From Cephalotus follicularis (Eukaryota; Streptophyta; Magnoliopsida; Oxalidales; Cephalotaceae): DNA of 64,000 nt. The position numbers were made by a program, and so were the translations under genes. This document shows positions 10,546 through 21,066 of the stretch, one piece after another. Numbering within the stretch: position 1 is the stretch's first letter; the number at the start of each line of letters is the position of its first letter. The notes beneath the pieces were generated by a model. The model did not search any database. It was not told where the DNA came from and saw only the letters and a program-made list of their open reading frames with translations. The DNA lies in the NCBI GenBank assembly GCA_001972305.1, contig BDDD01001471.1:38277-102276 (forward strand), read 5' to 3'.

Positions 10546-10659
10546 GTAAGGATATTTATTTTCTTGATATGTCAACTAATTCTATAGTAACTGAGTTATT
10601 TTGTTATGCCTATTGGGATGCGTTTTCGGTTATTTTATTCGGATTGAAGGGGGGAAGGA
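10546..10659 (+). other. Deleted pol region and polypurine tract of element B
   Basis: Protease-like sequence runs straight into AGGGGGGAAGGA (10648-10659), which abuts the 3' LTR start TGTAATGCCCC. The rest of pol is absent, so B, like A, is a gag-only element. Confidence 0.75.
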
Positions 10660-12979
10660 TGTAATGCCCCGCTTATTCATGTGCATATTTTCGGGTTTTT
10701 ATTTTATTTTGGTTATATTGTCGGTCTATTTTGTTTTAGGGCCCTTATGTTTTGGGCTATATGATATCATATTTGGGCTTTTGATATTTATTGGAATATG
10801 ATAATTGATAAGTAACATTAATTGTTTGGTATTTTAAATTAATTTTTAAATCAGATTTTATATTAGTAATATGGTAAAATTGTTTTATTTGGAAAATAAA
10901 TCCTTTATGCTATTTAAAACCTATTTATTTCCTATTTCTCCCCTCCCTCTCCCGTACGTTTCTTCTTCTTTCTTCCCAAACCGATTCTTTTCCTCTCTTT
11001 CTCCCTATCAATCCTGAAATTTTCTGCATTTTTCCTATCTTATCTGATTTCAAATTCTTCTTTCCTTATGTAAGTCGATTTTTGCATCTTCCTTGTTGTA
11101 TATGTATGCCATTATTCATTTTTACTGCCTCCACTGTGTCATTGTGCCTGGTAGCCGAACCTGCAGAGTTTTGGAATCTGTTTTATTCTCCTTTGCTTCA
11201 TTGGATCAGGTTTGTTTTCCTTTGTGCATCATGGTTTAAGTTATGGATGGTTATCCTGTTCTGTTATGATTTTGTTTGTATACATAAACTGTTTGAATTC
11301 AATTTTGATTCCTGCCATGCATATTCTGTTATTGTTTGTGAGATTGTTAGCAAGTCCTGAAGTGTCTTGTAATGGTAGTAAACTGATTGTGAAACTAGCA
11401 ATTGGTATATGACAGAAATTGATCAATAGCTATGCGTACAATGAATTAGAATTTTGCACATGTTCAAAGTATGATCACCAACTGCGTAAAATTCTTGTTT
11501 CTTTATGATCATAAGTAACTGTTGTGTCACATAAGTCCTATTTAAATGTTTATGACCCCCTGGTATTGAGAAATCCAAGTTTTGACAGAAACTTTGCATA
11601 AGACTGCTATGTTTTTGTTTTCTGACGGCCATCACAGTCGGCTGTTTTCTATGAACAATCGGATGCTTTGCTTTGTGTAGTCAGCTGCCTATTCAATCAG
11701 TCGACTGCTATCCCATGCACAGTCTACTGGACCCCTGTACCAGTCAACTGGCTTCTGTTCTGCTTGTGTAGTCGGTTGGCCATGTGATACAGTCTACTGC
11801 CATTTCTCAAACAATCGGCTGGATGTGTCTAGGAAATTTCTGGTTTTAAGTTTCGTTATTCGTTTATTATTCTAATGAATCGGAATCGGTTTTAGACACT
11901 GTTAAATTTCTGTTTTAATATTCAGAAGTAGTTTTTGAATCCTTATGTGTATGATATTGTATCTTTTAGTTTTTTGTGTTGCGGGGGGCAATTAGAAATT
12001 GTTGATCAATTCTTAAGTGATTTATGTGATCGCTTAAGGTACGTATTCTTCGTTCTTGGCTTATTCCTTTAGTTTTACTGAAATAAATTCCAATATGTTT
12101 TGTATGGATATTTCACATCTTGGACATCTGATTTATTTGAAATAAATCCAGTTTTGTGAATATGCCTCTTTCGGTCTACGAAATCTGTTATGTTTGGATT
12201 TTGAAAATAAAGTCACTGGATATTGTATGAGATAAATATTTATGACTTTACAATTGGTTATGATATATTTACGAAAGATTATGCAATAGTCTATTTGTTT
12301 TGAAAATAAATAAGCTGATTCCGATTTATGAAAGTACACCGATTTTGATTTTTAACATGACTTTCACATTAGGAAGTATGTTAAAGACTATGATATGTTC
12401 AGAAAATGTTTAGAAGATCTTTATGTTTTTACAAATGTTTGGGAATAAAATAATATTTTGGAATAAGGATATACAGAGATATTTCCTACCTATGAAGGTA
12501 CCATAGGCATGTCGTAGGCCTGGCACAGGGACATGACACTTTCGTAGCGGTGTGATTTGACTACGGCGTCTCTCTATGTTATGAATAAATCTCATGAGGT
12601 GGACTTATGGATCCGTTATGTATGATAGAGGCGTATGGGTTGATCCTAGGATATGTTAAGGATTCGGATATTGGAGATTGATTGTGTAGTGCCGTACACG
12701 TCTTTCTGTCGGAGCATGTGGGCCTTGCAAACCCCTTGCAATTATTCATATGTGTATGAAATTTTTGATCTCTGTAATGAGATTATGGAATCGGATAAAT
12801 CACTATTTTGTTTATGTTTTGGAATCTTTAACTCGGATAATGTTAAAGAAATTGGATATTGTTTCGCATACTGTTTTAAAATTTAGATTTGGCTTTGAAA
12901 CTTTGATTATGCTTTGAAATTTGAATGTTGTTTTAAAAATCAGATTTTGCCTTCGGATATCGATTTGAAAAGTTGATAA
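10660..12979 (+). mobile_element. 3' LTR of element B, first part
   Basis: Starts TGTAATGCCCCGC and follows the 5' LTR colinearly to 12979, where it breaks into foreign LTR H. The segment 11425-12979 is present again at 13865-15417. Confidence 0.88.
11636..11825. repeat. Phased palindrome array (LTR B 3', copy 1)
   Basis: Same positions as the 5' LTR array, with units such as cagtcggctg, caatcggatg, tagtcagctg and cagtctactg. An extra unit (cagtcggctg near 11636) is retained where the 5' LTR has an A/T homopolymer. Confidence 0.88.
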
Positions 12980-13864
12980 CGAATTCGACATAATTTCGAG
13001 ATGCATACAACATAACAGTTAAAGAGGACATCTTAAGGTTTCAAAACATCCAGCCATTTAATTTTTCATCAAGAAACGAATGAGATATGATTTAAATAAG
13101 CTACTGCATAATCCAGGAATAGAACAGTGACTGAACAACAATTTAAAACTTGGAATTCCATCAATAAAACGATAAAATCTTGAAATATGAAAAGCATAAC
13201 ATTTAAAGAAGACATTTCAAAGTTTCCAGAACATCCAACCATTCACAAATCCATTTAGAATTGAACAAGTTATCGATTGAACAATCTGCTGCATACTTAA
13301 GAGCAAAACAGAGGAAGTTTTTAACAATAGTGGGTATAGAATTTCCTTACCTTAGCTCTAGAATTTCCTTTCCTTTTGATCACCACGAATTCTCCACTTC
13401 ACTATCTGCAGAAATACTCTCTTTCTCAGCCCAAAATGACTGACATCAAGCTTCCTTGCCATTAAATTGAGGGATGGCTTCTTGGGTAAGTTTCTTCCCT
13501 CTTCTTACACATTCAATTGTTTATTTTGGCAGCCCATGTGACCAAATTTAATCCAATCCAAGTGTTACACTTGTTAGATCCCCAGATAATACCTTATAGC
13601 ATCTTCCCCTGGCCTGCCACGTGTCCCCAATTAGAGAATTCTACTCACAAATGCCAAAAAGTCAGATTTTACCTTTTGTCTGCAGCTCAAAGCGTCGACC
13701 GTTTCCTTCTAAGCGTCGGCGCCTAAGGGTTTAACCTGACTTTTTCACCTCAATCCCGACTAAAGCGTCGACTCTTTATTTCTACGGGTCCCTTAAATTA
13801 TCTACCGATATACACAATAGCAATCATATTTAATATCTTACATGGAAAAATTTGGGTCCTTACA
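12980..13864 (-). mobile_element. LTR fragment H, foreign gypsy LTR inside LTR B
   Basis: 885 bp unlike the rest of LTR B. Read on the minus strand it starts TGTAAGGACCC at 13864, a proper gypsy LTR end, and is truncated at 12980. It contains AAGCGTCGAC-type palindromes and, on the minus strand, a good splice-donor match CTAAG|GTAAGG at 13351/13350. No coding sequence is seen. Confidence 0.75.
13692..13772. repeat. Short palindrome array, GCGTCGAC flavour (LTR H)
   Basis: Cores gtcgac at 13694 and gtcggc at 13715 are 21 bp apart, with a further gtcgac near 13767. Confidence 0.75.
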
Positions 13865-15417
13865 AATAGCTATGCGTACAATGAATTAGAATTTTGCACA
13901 TGTTCAAAGTATGATCACCAATTGCGTAAAATTCTTGTATCTTTATGATCATAAGTAACTGTTGTGTCACATAAGTCCTATTTAAATGTTTATGACCCTC
14001 TGGTATTGAGAAATCCAAGTTTTGACAGAAACTTTGCATAAGACTGCTATGTTTTTGTTTTCTGACGCCCATCAGTCGACTGTTTTCTATGGACAATCGG
14101 ATGCTTTGCTTTGTGTAGTCGGCTGCCTATTCAATCATTCGACTGCTATCCCATGCACAGTCTACTGGACCCCTGTACCGGTCAACTGGCTGTTGTTCTG
14201 CTTGTGTAGTCGGTTGGCCATGTGATACAGTCTACTGCCATTTCTCAAACAATCGGATGGATGTGTCTAGGAAATTTCTGGTTTTAAGTTTCATTATTCG
14301 TTTATTATTCTAATGAATTGGAATCGGTTTTAGACACTGTTAAATTTTTGTTTTAATATTCAGAAGTAGTTTTTGAATCCTTATGTGTATGATATTGTAT
14401 CTTTTAGTTTTTTGTGCTGCGGGGGGCAATTAGAAATTGTTGATCAATTCTTAAGTCATTCATGTGATCGCTTAAGGTACGTATTCTTCGTTCTTGGCTT
14501 ATTCCTTCAGTTTTACTGAAATAAATTCCAATATGTTTTGTATGGATATTTCACATCTTGGACATCTGATTTATTTGAAATAAATCAAGTTTTATGAATA
14601 TGCCTCTTTCGGTCTACGAAATCTGTTATGTTTGGATTTTGAAAATAAAGTCACTGGATATTGTATGAGATAAATATTTATGACTTTGCAATTGGTTATG
14701 ATATATTTACGAAAGATTATGCAATAGTCTATTTGTTTTGAAAATAAATAAGCTGATTCCGATTTATGAAATTACACCGATTTTGATTTTTAACATGACT
14801 TTCACATTAGGAAGTATGTTAAAGACTATGATATGTTCAGAAAATGTTTAGAAGATCTTTATGTTTTTACAAATGTTTGGGAATAAAATAATATTTTGGA
14901 ATAAGGATATACAGAGATATTTCCTACCTATGGAGGTACCATAGGCATGTCGTAGGCCTGGCACAGGGACATGACACTTTCGTAGCGGTGTGATTTGACT
15001 ACGGCGTCTCTCTATGTTATGAATAAATCTCATGAGGTGGACTTATGGATCCGTTATGTATGATAGAGGCGTATGGGTAGATCCTAGGATATGTTAAGGA
15101 TTCGGATATTGGAGATTGATTGTGTAGTGCCGTACACGTCTTTCTGTCGGAGCATGTGGGCCTTGCAAACCCCTTGCAATTATTCATATGTGTATGAAAT
15201 TTTTGATCTCTGTAATGAGATTATGGAATCGGATAAATCACTATTTTGTTTATGTTTTGGAATCTTTAACTCGGATAATGTTAAAGAAATTGGATATTGT
15301 TTCGCATACTGTTTTAAAATTTAGATTTGGCTTTGAAACTTTGATTATGCTTTGAAATTTGAATGTTGTTTTAAAAATCAGATTTTGCCTTCGGATATCG
15401 ATTTGAAAAGTTGATAA
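13865..15417 (+). repeat. Second copy of LTR B segment 11425-12979
   Basis: 1,553 bp, about 97-98% identical by eye to 11425-12979. Both copies are clearly closer to each other than to the matching part of the 5' LTR. It begins immediately after the intact end of H (ccttaca|aatagc). Confidence 0.88.
14073..14265. repeat. Phased palindrome array (LTR B 3', copy 2)
   Basis: Duplicate of the 11636-11825 array, including cagtcgactg at the start, caatcggatg, tagtcggctg and cagtctactg. Confidence 0.88.
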
Positions 15418-15976
15418 AGTTTGAAATGCGAATATTTGTTTTGAATAGACAGAATTGTTTATATGACTACTTCCTTTTTGCTTTTCGAAATAACGTAAAA
15501 TTCTTTTATTCCTGAGATTTTGATATTTAAAGGTTTAGGTATGTTCTATCTTTTAAAGTATCATTTTATGTTTTATGATTCTATATCCGTACTGACGTTC
15601 GTTTTTGTTTTCCATGCTGCAGGTATTCTGGGACAGCATCCGGGAAACGTGTGATGAGTGATGCCACCACGTCTGAGGATCATCTAGGAGTGTGATTCTA
15701 CTATGTTTCTGTTAGGATTAGTTTATGAACAATAACAACCTTGTTGGTTTATTATTTCAGCATTTGACTTAAGGATTATGTTTACGAATTTTGACTTATG
15801 TTAAAGATTTCAGATTATGAATAAAGTTTCAGACTATGTTTTAGACTTTATTATATACATGATATGTTTAGACCACCACATTTGAATAAAGTTAAGAAAA
15901 TATTATGGATAAAAAGGAATAAAATCAGGCTTTGTTATATGAACCATAACGACTCCCGCCATTCGGGGGTGTTACA
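15418..15976 (+). mobile_element. 3' LTR of element B, distal part
   Basis: Unique continuation after the duplicated block, colinear with 8620-9210 of the 5' LTR. It ends CGGGGGTGTTACA at 15976, followed by the right target-site copy tgaag. Confidence 0.88.
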
Positions 15977-16048
15977 TGAAGAGGCAACTTGGGAATCAGA
16001 AGAAATGATGGGACAAAAATATCCTCATATTTTTAAACCTGAAGTGTA
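15977..16048 (+). pseudogene. pol: C-terminal end of element C polyprotein
   Basis: After the target-site duplication the chromodomain frame resumes as EATWESEEMMGQKYPHIF and ends with a natural-looking stop at 16046. It joins to HGVQ at 6275. Confidence 0.88.
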
Positions 16049-16075
16049 ACAAATTTTGAGGACAAAATTTTTGTC

Positions 16076-16087
16076 AGAAGGGTAGAA
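16076..16087 (+). other. Polypurine tract of element C
   Basis: AGAAGGGTAGAA, preceded by a GAGGACAAAATTTTTGT block and followed directly by the LTR. Confidence 0.75.
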
Positions 16088-16161
16088 TGCAATAATCGGA
16101 ATTTTTGTTGAATTATAGATTATGGAAGATCACTTGTTTTATGTCATTTTGTTAAGCACCA

Positions 16162-16268
16162 AGCGGCAACGCTTATTGAAAAGTTTCAACGCTTCGAAGA
16201 TCAACCGACGACGCTTCACCTAAAGTGGCAGTGCTTTGTTATTGAAAAACTGTCAGCGCTAACGCTTA
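16162..16268. repeat. Degenerate palindrome array, AAGCGTCGACGCTT flavour (LTR C)
   Basis: Units agcggcaacgctt, gtttcaacgctt, cgacgacgctt, agtggcagtgctt and gtcagcgct. Core starts are about 16165, 16185, 16207, 16226 and 16252; steps 20, 22, 19, 26. The arms survive better than the centres. Confidence 0.7.
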
Positions 16269-16360
16269 AAGAAACATAATCCACGTTTTGTGTTTATGTC
16301 AACAAGTTATGATATTAGAGGACATGTGTCAAGCAAAAGAAGTTATGTCCTTTGACTTAT

Positions 16361-16482
16361 TGCTAGGTGTCAAGCTACAAGAGTTGGTCTTGATGACTCA
16401 TCCAAAGTAAACTTACACCAATGCTAGGTGTCAAGCTACAAGAGTTGGTCTTGATGGCTCATCCAAAGTATACTTACACCAA
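16361..16482 (+). repeat. 61-bp tandem duplication in LTR C
   Basis: Two near-identical units beginning tgctaggtgtcaagctac at 16361 and 16422. They lie between the palindrome array and the TATA block. Confidence 0.92.
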
Positions 16483-16497
16483 CTGCTTCAATCATCC

Positions 16498-16516
16498 TAT
16501 ATATATACATATATAG
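16498..16516 (+). promoter_or_regulatory. Probable TATA box of LTR C
   Basis: CTATATATATACATATATA lies about 70-85 bp upstream of a splice-donor match. The position fits a U3 promoter. Confidence 0.55.
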
Positions 16517-16582
16517 CTATGACCATAGAGTAGAATAGTTTTGCTGAGTTCTTTCATAGGAGGAAGGAAGGAGAATAATTTT

Positions 16583-16591
16583 CAGGTAAGG
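16583..16591 (+). promoter_or_regulatory. Candidate 5' splice site in LTR C leader
   Basis: TTTCAG|GTAAGG matches the plant donor consensus. It follows a purine-rich segment (aggaaggaaggag) and is a candidate start of a leader intron. Confidence 0.45.
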
Positions 16592-17743
16592 ATAACCTTA
16601 CTCTTTTATTCTAAAGTGTCACATTTTAAAACATATTCTCATGTTTTCTTATGCTATTACGCAGTAGTTGTTTTTATCATATCTCTCTCATTTCTGGATG
16701 AAATCTCAATTGGTTTACTGTTATAGAAACTTGAAGATGTTCTTTATCACTTTGATATTTTTTGTATTCATAAATTTTCCTCATTTCTAAACATAAATTT
16801 GTGTATAAAGTTATTGCGCATTTTCGTCCTACATGCAATACAAGTATCTTTGATAAATCACTGCAGTTTCGTTTCTTATCCAAAAATTATGAATCTTATC
16901 ATTTTGAAATCCTTAAGATGTCTCCTATATCTTTTGTGCTTTATGTGTTTCCTAAATTTAATACATGTATATGAAATGTCAACTTCAAATTTGTTGTGCG
17001 ATCTTGTCTAGTATAACGTTCTATTGCTTTTAAGCCGTTTACTCAAAGTATTGAGAAACTGTTGACAATCATGAAACTTGTTGAGCTGAGATGAAAAAAT
17101 CTTGGATATTGAAATCCATAGAGGATGATGTAATGAGCCTGAGCATGCTCTCGGACATGCATGTGATGTAAGGAAAGTAATCGAGGAGTGCACATGTCCC
17201 TGGTGAAGCGAAAGTGTTTAGTTGGGTTTTCTTAAAACCCCTCAGCTGTTTTGAAATGTTTTGATTTTGAAATATTATCAAGAATTGAATTTTGATGAAT
17301 TATTTATTGTAATAATCCTTGATGGGCTATTCGAGCTCATCACTTTGTTATTTTTAAAAGTGTGCAGAGAATAATTGAACGTTGGCTGCCAGGCTTTAGG
17401 ATAAAGTATGTAAAAGGATTTTTGGAAACAAATATGTTATGTATGAATTTGTTTTAAGCTGTAATAAGATGATACTTCTGCTGTATAAATTCTACTATGA
17501 CAAGTTATGTATAGCGTATAGACACTAAGATGGATTGCTGTGGAATATGGTGGCTATAATAAGTGCATGATAATTTGAAATTTGGTGTTTAGAATTGTGA
17601 GATTTATTGAGGTTTTAAGAAATTAATGAGATGTGTTATAAACAAGCGAGATTATTAATTGATTAACGATCTCCCCCTAGTAATGCACCAAACCCTTATA
17701 TCACACTTTGAGTATTTAGTGATCTCGGATCGGGGGCGTTACA

Positions 17744-17955
17744 GTGGGTCAAAATAATCTGTGATGCCTCTTTTTCCTTCTGAAACAACCTCTGATAGAG
17801 GTAGATCAAGGGGACCGAGTTCCAAGGGTAATGTCCCAAAGAAGAGGCAGTTATCGCAAGGGGAGGCCATCAAGAAACGGATCCAAAAGCTTATTAAGGT
17901 GAATGTATGCTTCTATTGTGGGAAGCGAGGGCATTGGAAGAGAGACTGTAGGTAG
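17744..17955 (+). pseudogene. gag: Copia 1 Gag C-terminus with zinc knuckle
   Basis: Ends with CFYCGKRGHWKRDC, a CCHC nucleic-acid-binding knuckle of Ty1/copia Gag, preceded by a basic linker (NVPKKRQLSQGEAIKKR). The N-terminal Gag lies to the left of the window, because element C is inserted just upstream. A TAG follows RDCR at about 17953. The flanking gtggg after 17743 is probably one target-site copy for C. Confidence 0.85.
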
Positions 17956-18310
17956 TTCCTTGCCTCCATTGCTTAGGGTGACTCGGGATCAAGTACCTTC
18001 ATGATTAAACTCCACCTAACTTACAATGTAAGTTCAACTTCGGTATTGGACTCAGGTTGTCGGGCTAACATTTGTAACTCTTTACAGGAGCTAAGAGAAG
18101 CTAGGAAGCTTAAAGCTGGATATGCAATGGACCTACTACTTGGTGATGGATCGAAGATCCACTCTAGTTATGTAGGCATTTTTAATTTGTATCTGGCAGG
18201 GTGGCTTTGTATTGAAGAATAAACCCTTGTAATATTGTTGAGAACATTGTTCAAAACATTATTAGCATGTCCTATGTATATTTTATGGCTTGAGAGCCCT
18301 TGTTTAATAC
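17956..18310 (+). pseudogene. pol: Copia 1 protease region
   Basis: VLDSGCRANICNSLQ holds the aspartic-protease active site (DSG, usually DTG or DSG). ELREARKLKAGYAMDLLLGDGS follows. The frame runs 18001-18222 and then hits TAA. The rest, to about 18310, is in a broken frame. Confidence 0.82.
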
Positions 18311-19235
18311 ATGTGGATTTATGCTATTGTCTTCTAGAAGGGTCTCAGTTGGTACTGGACATCTAGATAATGGGATATATGTCTTGGACACTAATCAAAC
18401 ATTGACAATAGGTATTGGGCAAGGAACCACTGGTAAAAGACCAAGAGAGATAAATGATGTAAACCATTCATATATTTGACATTGTATATTAGGTCATCCT
18501 AGCGAGGCTAGATTAACACGTTTGGTTAAGGATATACTTTTGGACATCTGGGACATGGAGTCCTTTCCAACGTGTGTACCATGTTTCATTGGTAAGATGA
18601 CCAAATCTACCTTCTCCGAACATGGAGAAAGGGAAGTCGACATATTAGATCTTGTCCATACAGACGTTTATGGTACAATGTCGGTCAACTAAAATACCCA
18701 AGTCTGAGTCCTTCGAGAGATTCAAGGAATACATACATGAAGTAGAGAAACAAACGGGTAAGCCCATTAAATAGTTCTGTGGGACCGAGGGGGTGAATAC
18801 CTGTCTATCGAATTCCAAAGTTATCTTAGAGATAATGGAATTCTCTCTCAATGGACACCTCCCGAAACACCACAGCACAATGGTGTATCCAAAAGGAGGA
18901 ATCGAACCTTGATGAATATGGTCCGACTTATGATGACTTTTACCAATCTTCCTATCTCCTTCTGGGGCTATGCGCTGCAAGCGGCAACGTACATTCTAAA
19001 TTGGATTCCTTCGAAATCTATCCCCTCAACACTTTACAAGGTATTTAAAGGGAGAAAACCCAACCTAAACAATTCGAGGGTTTGGGGTTGTCCAGCATAT
19101 GTTAGAAGGCAGGAAGCTTCTAAGATGGAGGCACGATCGGAGCATTGCCGGTTTGTGGGATATCCTAAGGAAAGCTTAGGATACTATTTCTACCAACCCA
19201 GCAAACAAAAGATATTTTCTTTCACGTGCTGTTAA
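18311..19235 (+). pseudogene. pol: Copia 1 GAG-pre-integrase and integrase, internally deleted
   Basis: HCILGHPSEARLTRLVKD and FPTCVPCFIGKMTKSTF are the H..C zinc region. LVHTDVYGTMSVN gives the first catalytic Asp. Right after MSVN the sequence jumps to ESFERFKEYIHEVEKQTGKP. Copia 2 has about 25-30 extra residues here (LGEYLYFITFTYDLSRFGY), so roughly 80 bp are deleted. The core continues through ISFWGYALQAATYILN, WGCPAYVRRQEASKMEARS and RFVGYPKESLGYYFYQP. Several stops and frame changes are present. Confidence 0.88.
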
Positions 19236-20235
19236 ATTCCTAGAGAGGGAATCCGTACTACCATCAAGCAGTAGTAGTAAGGTGGAACAAAGAGAGTTAC
19301 CACTAGGTGAAACCCCAGGGGACGATAAGGATTTAGAGGTTGGAACCTCTAAAGACACAGTTGAGGTGGGATCCCAACCTGAGATGGGATCTCAGCTTGG
19401 CAATCCTCAAGTGAGGAGGTCAGGCAGGGTCATGACAACGCCTAAGAGATATGATTTTCTCGTTGAAGGCACTGACGAACCCAATGACGTCGATGATAAT
19501 TAGCCTTTAAGCTACCAGGAAACAGTGAAGAGTACTTATTCCATGGCATGGCTAGAAGCCATGAAATCTGAAATGGACTCCATGAACGCCAACCAAGTGT
19601 GGAACTTGGTAGATGCACTCGAAGGAATAGTGTCTATCAGGTGCAAGTGAATAATCAAGAAGAAGATAGGTGTTGATGAAAAGGTTGAAACCTACAAAGT
19701 GCGATTGGTCACGAAAGGGTATAGACAACGACAAGACGTTGACTATACCAAAACTTTCTCCCTAGTTGCAATGCTTAAGTATATTCGGATTTTGCTTGCA
19801 ATTGCTGATTATTATGATTATGGGATTTGGCAAAAGGATGTCAAGATGGCCTTCCTTAATGGCTCTCTTGAAGAGGACATCTATATGTCCAAGCCTGAGT
19901 GGTTTACATTCAAGAAGCATCCGCACAATATGTGCAAGCTCCAAAGGTCTATTTATGGCCTTAAGCAAGCATCCTGTAGCTAGAACATCCCTTTTGACGA
20001 GGCCATGATAACTTTTGGCTTCATAAAAAGCGTTGATGAGCCGTGTGTCTACCAGAAACATGATGACCTAGGTATCACTTTCTTGGTACTATACGTGGAC
20101 GACATACTACTCAATGGGAATGATGTAGGCATGTTACAATCCATTAGAGTATGGTTAGCAAAGAACTTATCCATGAAGGATTTGGGGGAGGCTTCCTACA
20201 TTTTGGGAATAATGATCTATAAAGGATAGATCTAG
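19236..20235 (+). pseudogene. pol: Copia 1 reverse transcriptase
   Basis: RRSGRVMTTPKRYDFLVEG is the usual linker before copia RT. Then MAWLEAMKSEMDSM, GYRQRQDVDYTKTFS, QKDVKMAFLNGSLEEDIYM (first catalytic Asp), SIYGLKQAS and FLVLYVDDILLNGNDVG (YVDD motif) follow in order. Stops at 19501, near 19648 and at 19981, plus small frame changes, make it non-functional. RT would copy element RNA to cDNA in cytoplasmic particles. Confidence 0.92.
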
Positions 20236-21051
20236 TAGGTTGCTTGGGCTTTCCCAAAGCCAGTACATCAGTAGGGTGCTGAAAAGGCATGGCAGCAAGA
20301 ATTCCAAACATGGGCTTCTACCAATTGGCCAAGAAATTTACCTTTCCAAGGGGATGTCTCCACAGACGTCGGAGGAGAGGGTAAGCATGACTAGACAGCC
20401 CTATGCTTCGGTTGTGGGCTTCATCATGTATGACATGATTTGTACTAGGCCTGATGTCGTATATGCCTTATGAATGGCAAGTCGATATAAGTCCGATCCC
20501 GGTGAGAAGCACTGGGAAGTTGCCAAGGGGATTCTTAAATACCTGATGAGAACTCAGGATACCTTTTTAACATATGGAGGAGATAGTGAGTTGAGACTTG
20601 AGGGTTATACTGACTCTAGTTTCAATAGTGATCTAGATGATCACAAATCCATTTCAAGATACGTGTTTGTCTAGAAAGGAGGTGTTGTGAGTTAGAGAAG
20701 TTCCAATCAGAGTAAGTTGCAGCCTCTGATGCCGTAAAAGAAGTTGTTTGGATGCAAAAGTTCATTGCGAAAATTGGAATGGTTCTAAACACTAGTCAAC
20801 CAGTTGTGGTGTACTGTGACAATAATAGGGCTGTTGCACAGCCATGGAACCCAGGTCTCATTACCATTCCAAACATATGCAGCGACAGTATCATTTGATC
20901 AAAAAGATCATAGATAGAGGAAACATTATCCTAGAGAGAGTTGCTTCGGAAGCAAACTTAGCAGAGCCACTGACCAAAGCCATGAGCAGTGTAGTACTCG
21001 AGAGAAATAGGAGTGCGATGGGATTATGCTATAGGTCTTCGTGGCTTGAAA
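20236..21051 (+). pseudogene. pol: Copia 1 RNase H and polyprotein end
   Basis: LGLSQSQYISRVLKRHG and PYASVVGFIMYDMICTRPDV are the RT-RNase H connection. RLEGYTDSSFNSDLDDHKS is the RNase H start (catalytic Asp in YTDS). Later parts (about 20670-21050) are frame-shifted but recognisable by comparison with copia 2 at 48442-48801. Confidence 0.88.
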
Positions 21052-21066
21052 GGCCAAGTGGGAGAT
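21052..21066 (+). other. Polypurine tract of copia 1
   Basis: GGCCAAGTGGGAGAT directly precedes TGTTAGATTAGGGGTG. The same tract occurs in copia 2 and, reversed, in element E. Confidence 0.85.

Larger units (their letters stand above)
16088..17743 (+). mobile_element. 3' LTR of gypsy element C
   Basis: 1,656 bp, starting TGCAATAATCGG (a decayed TGTAATAATCGG) and ending CGGGGGCGTTACA. It contains a degenerate palindrome array, a 61-bp tandem duplication, a TATA-rich block and a near-perfect splice-donor match. The sequence after 17743 is copia gag, so C inserted into copia 1. Confidence 0.8.
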
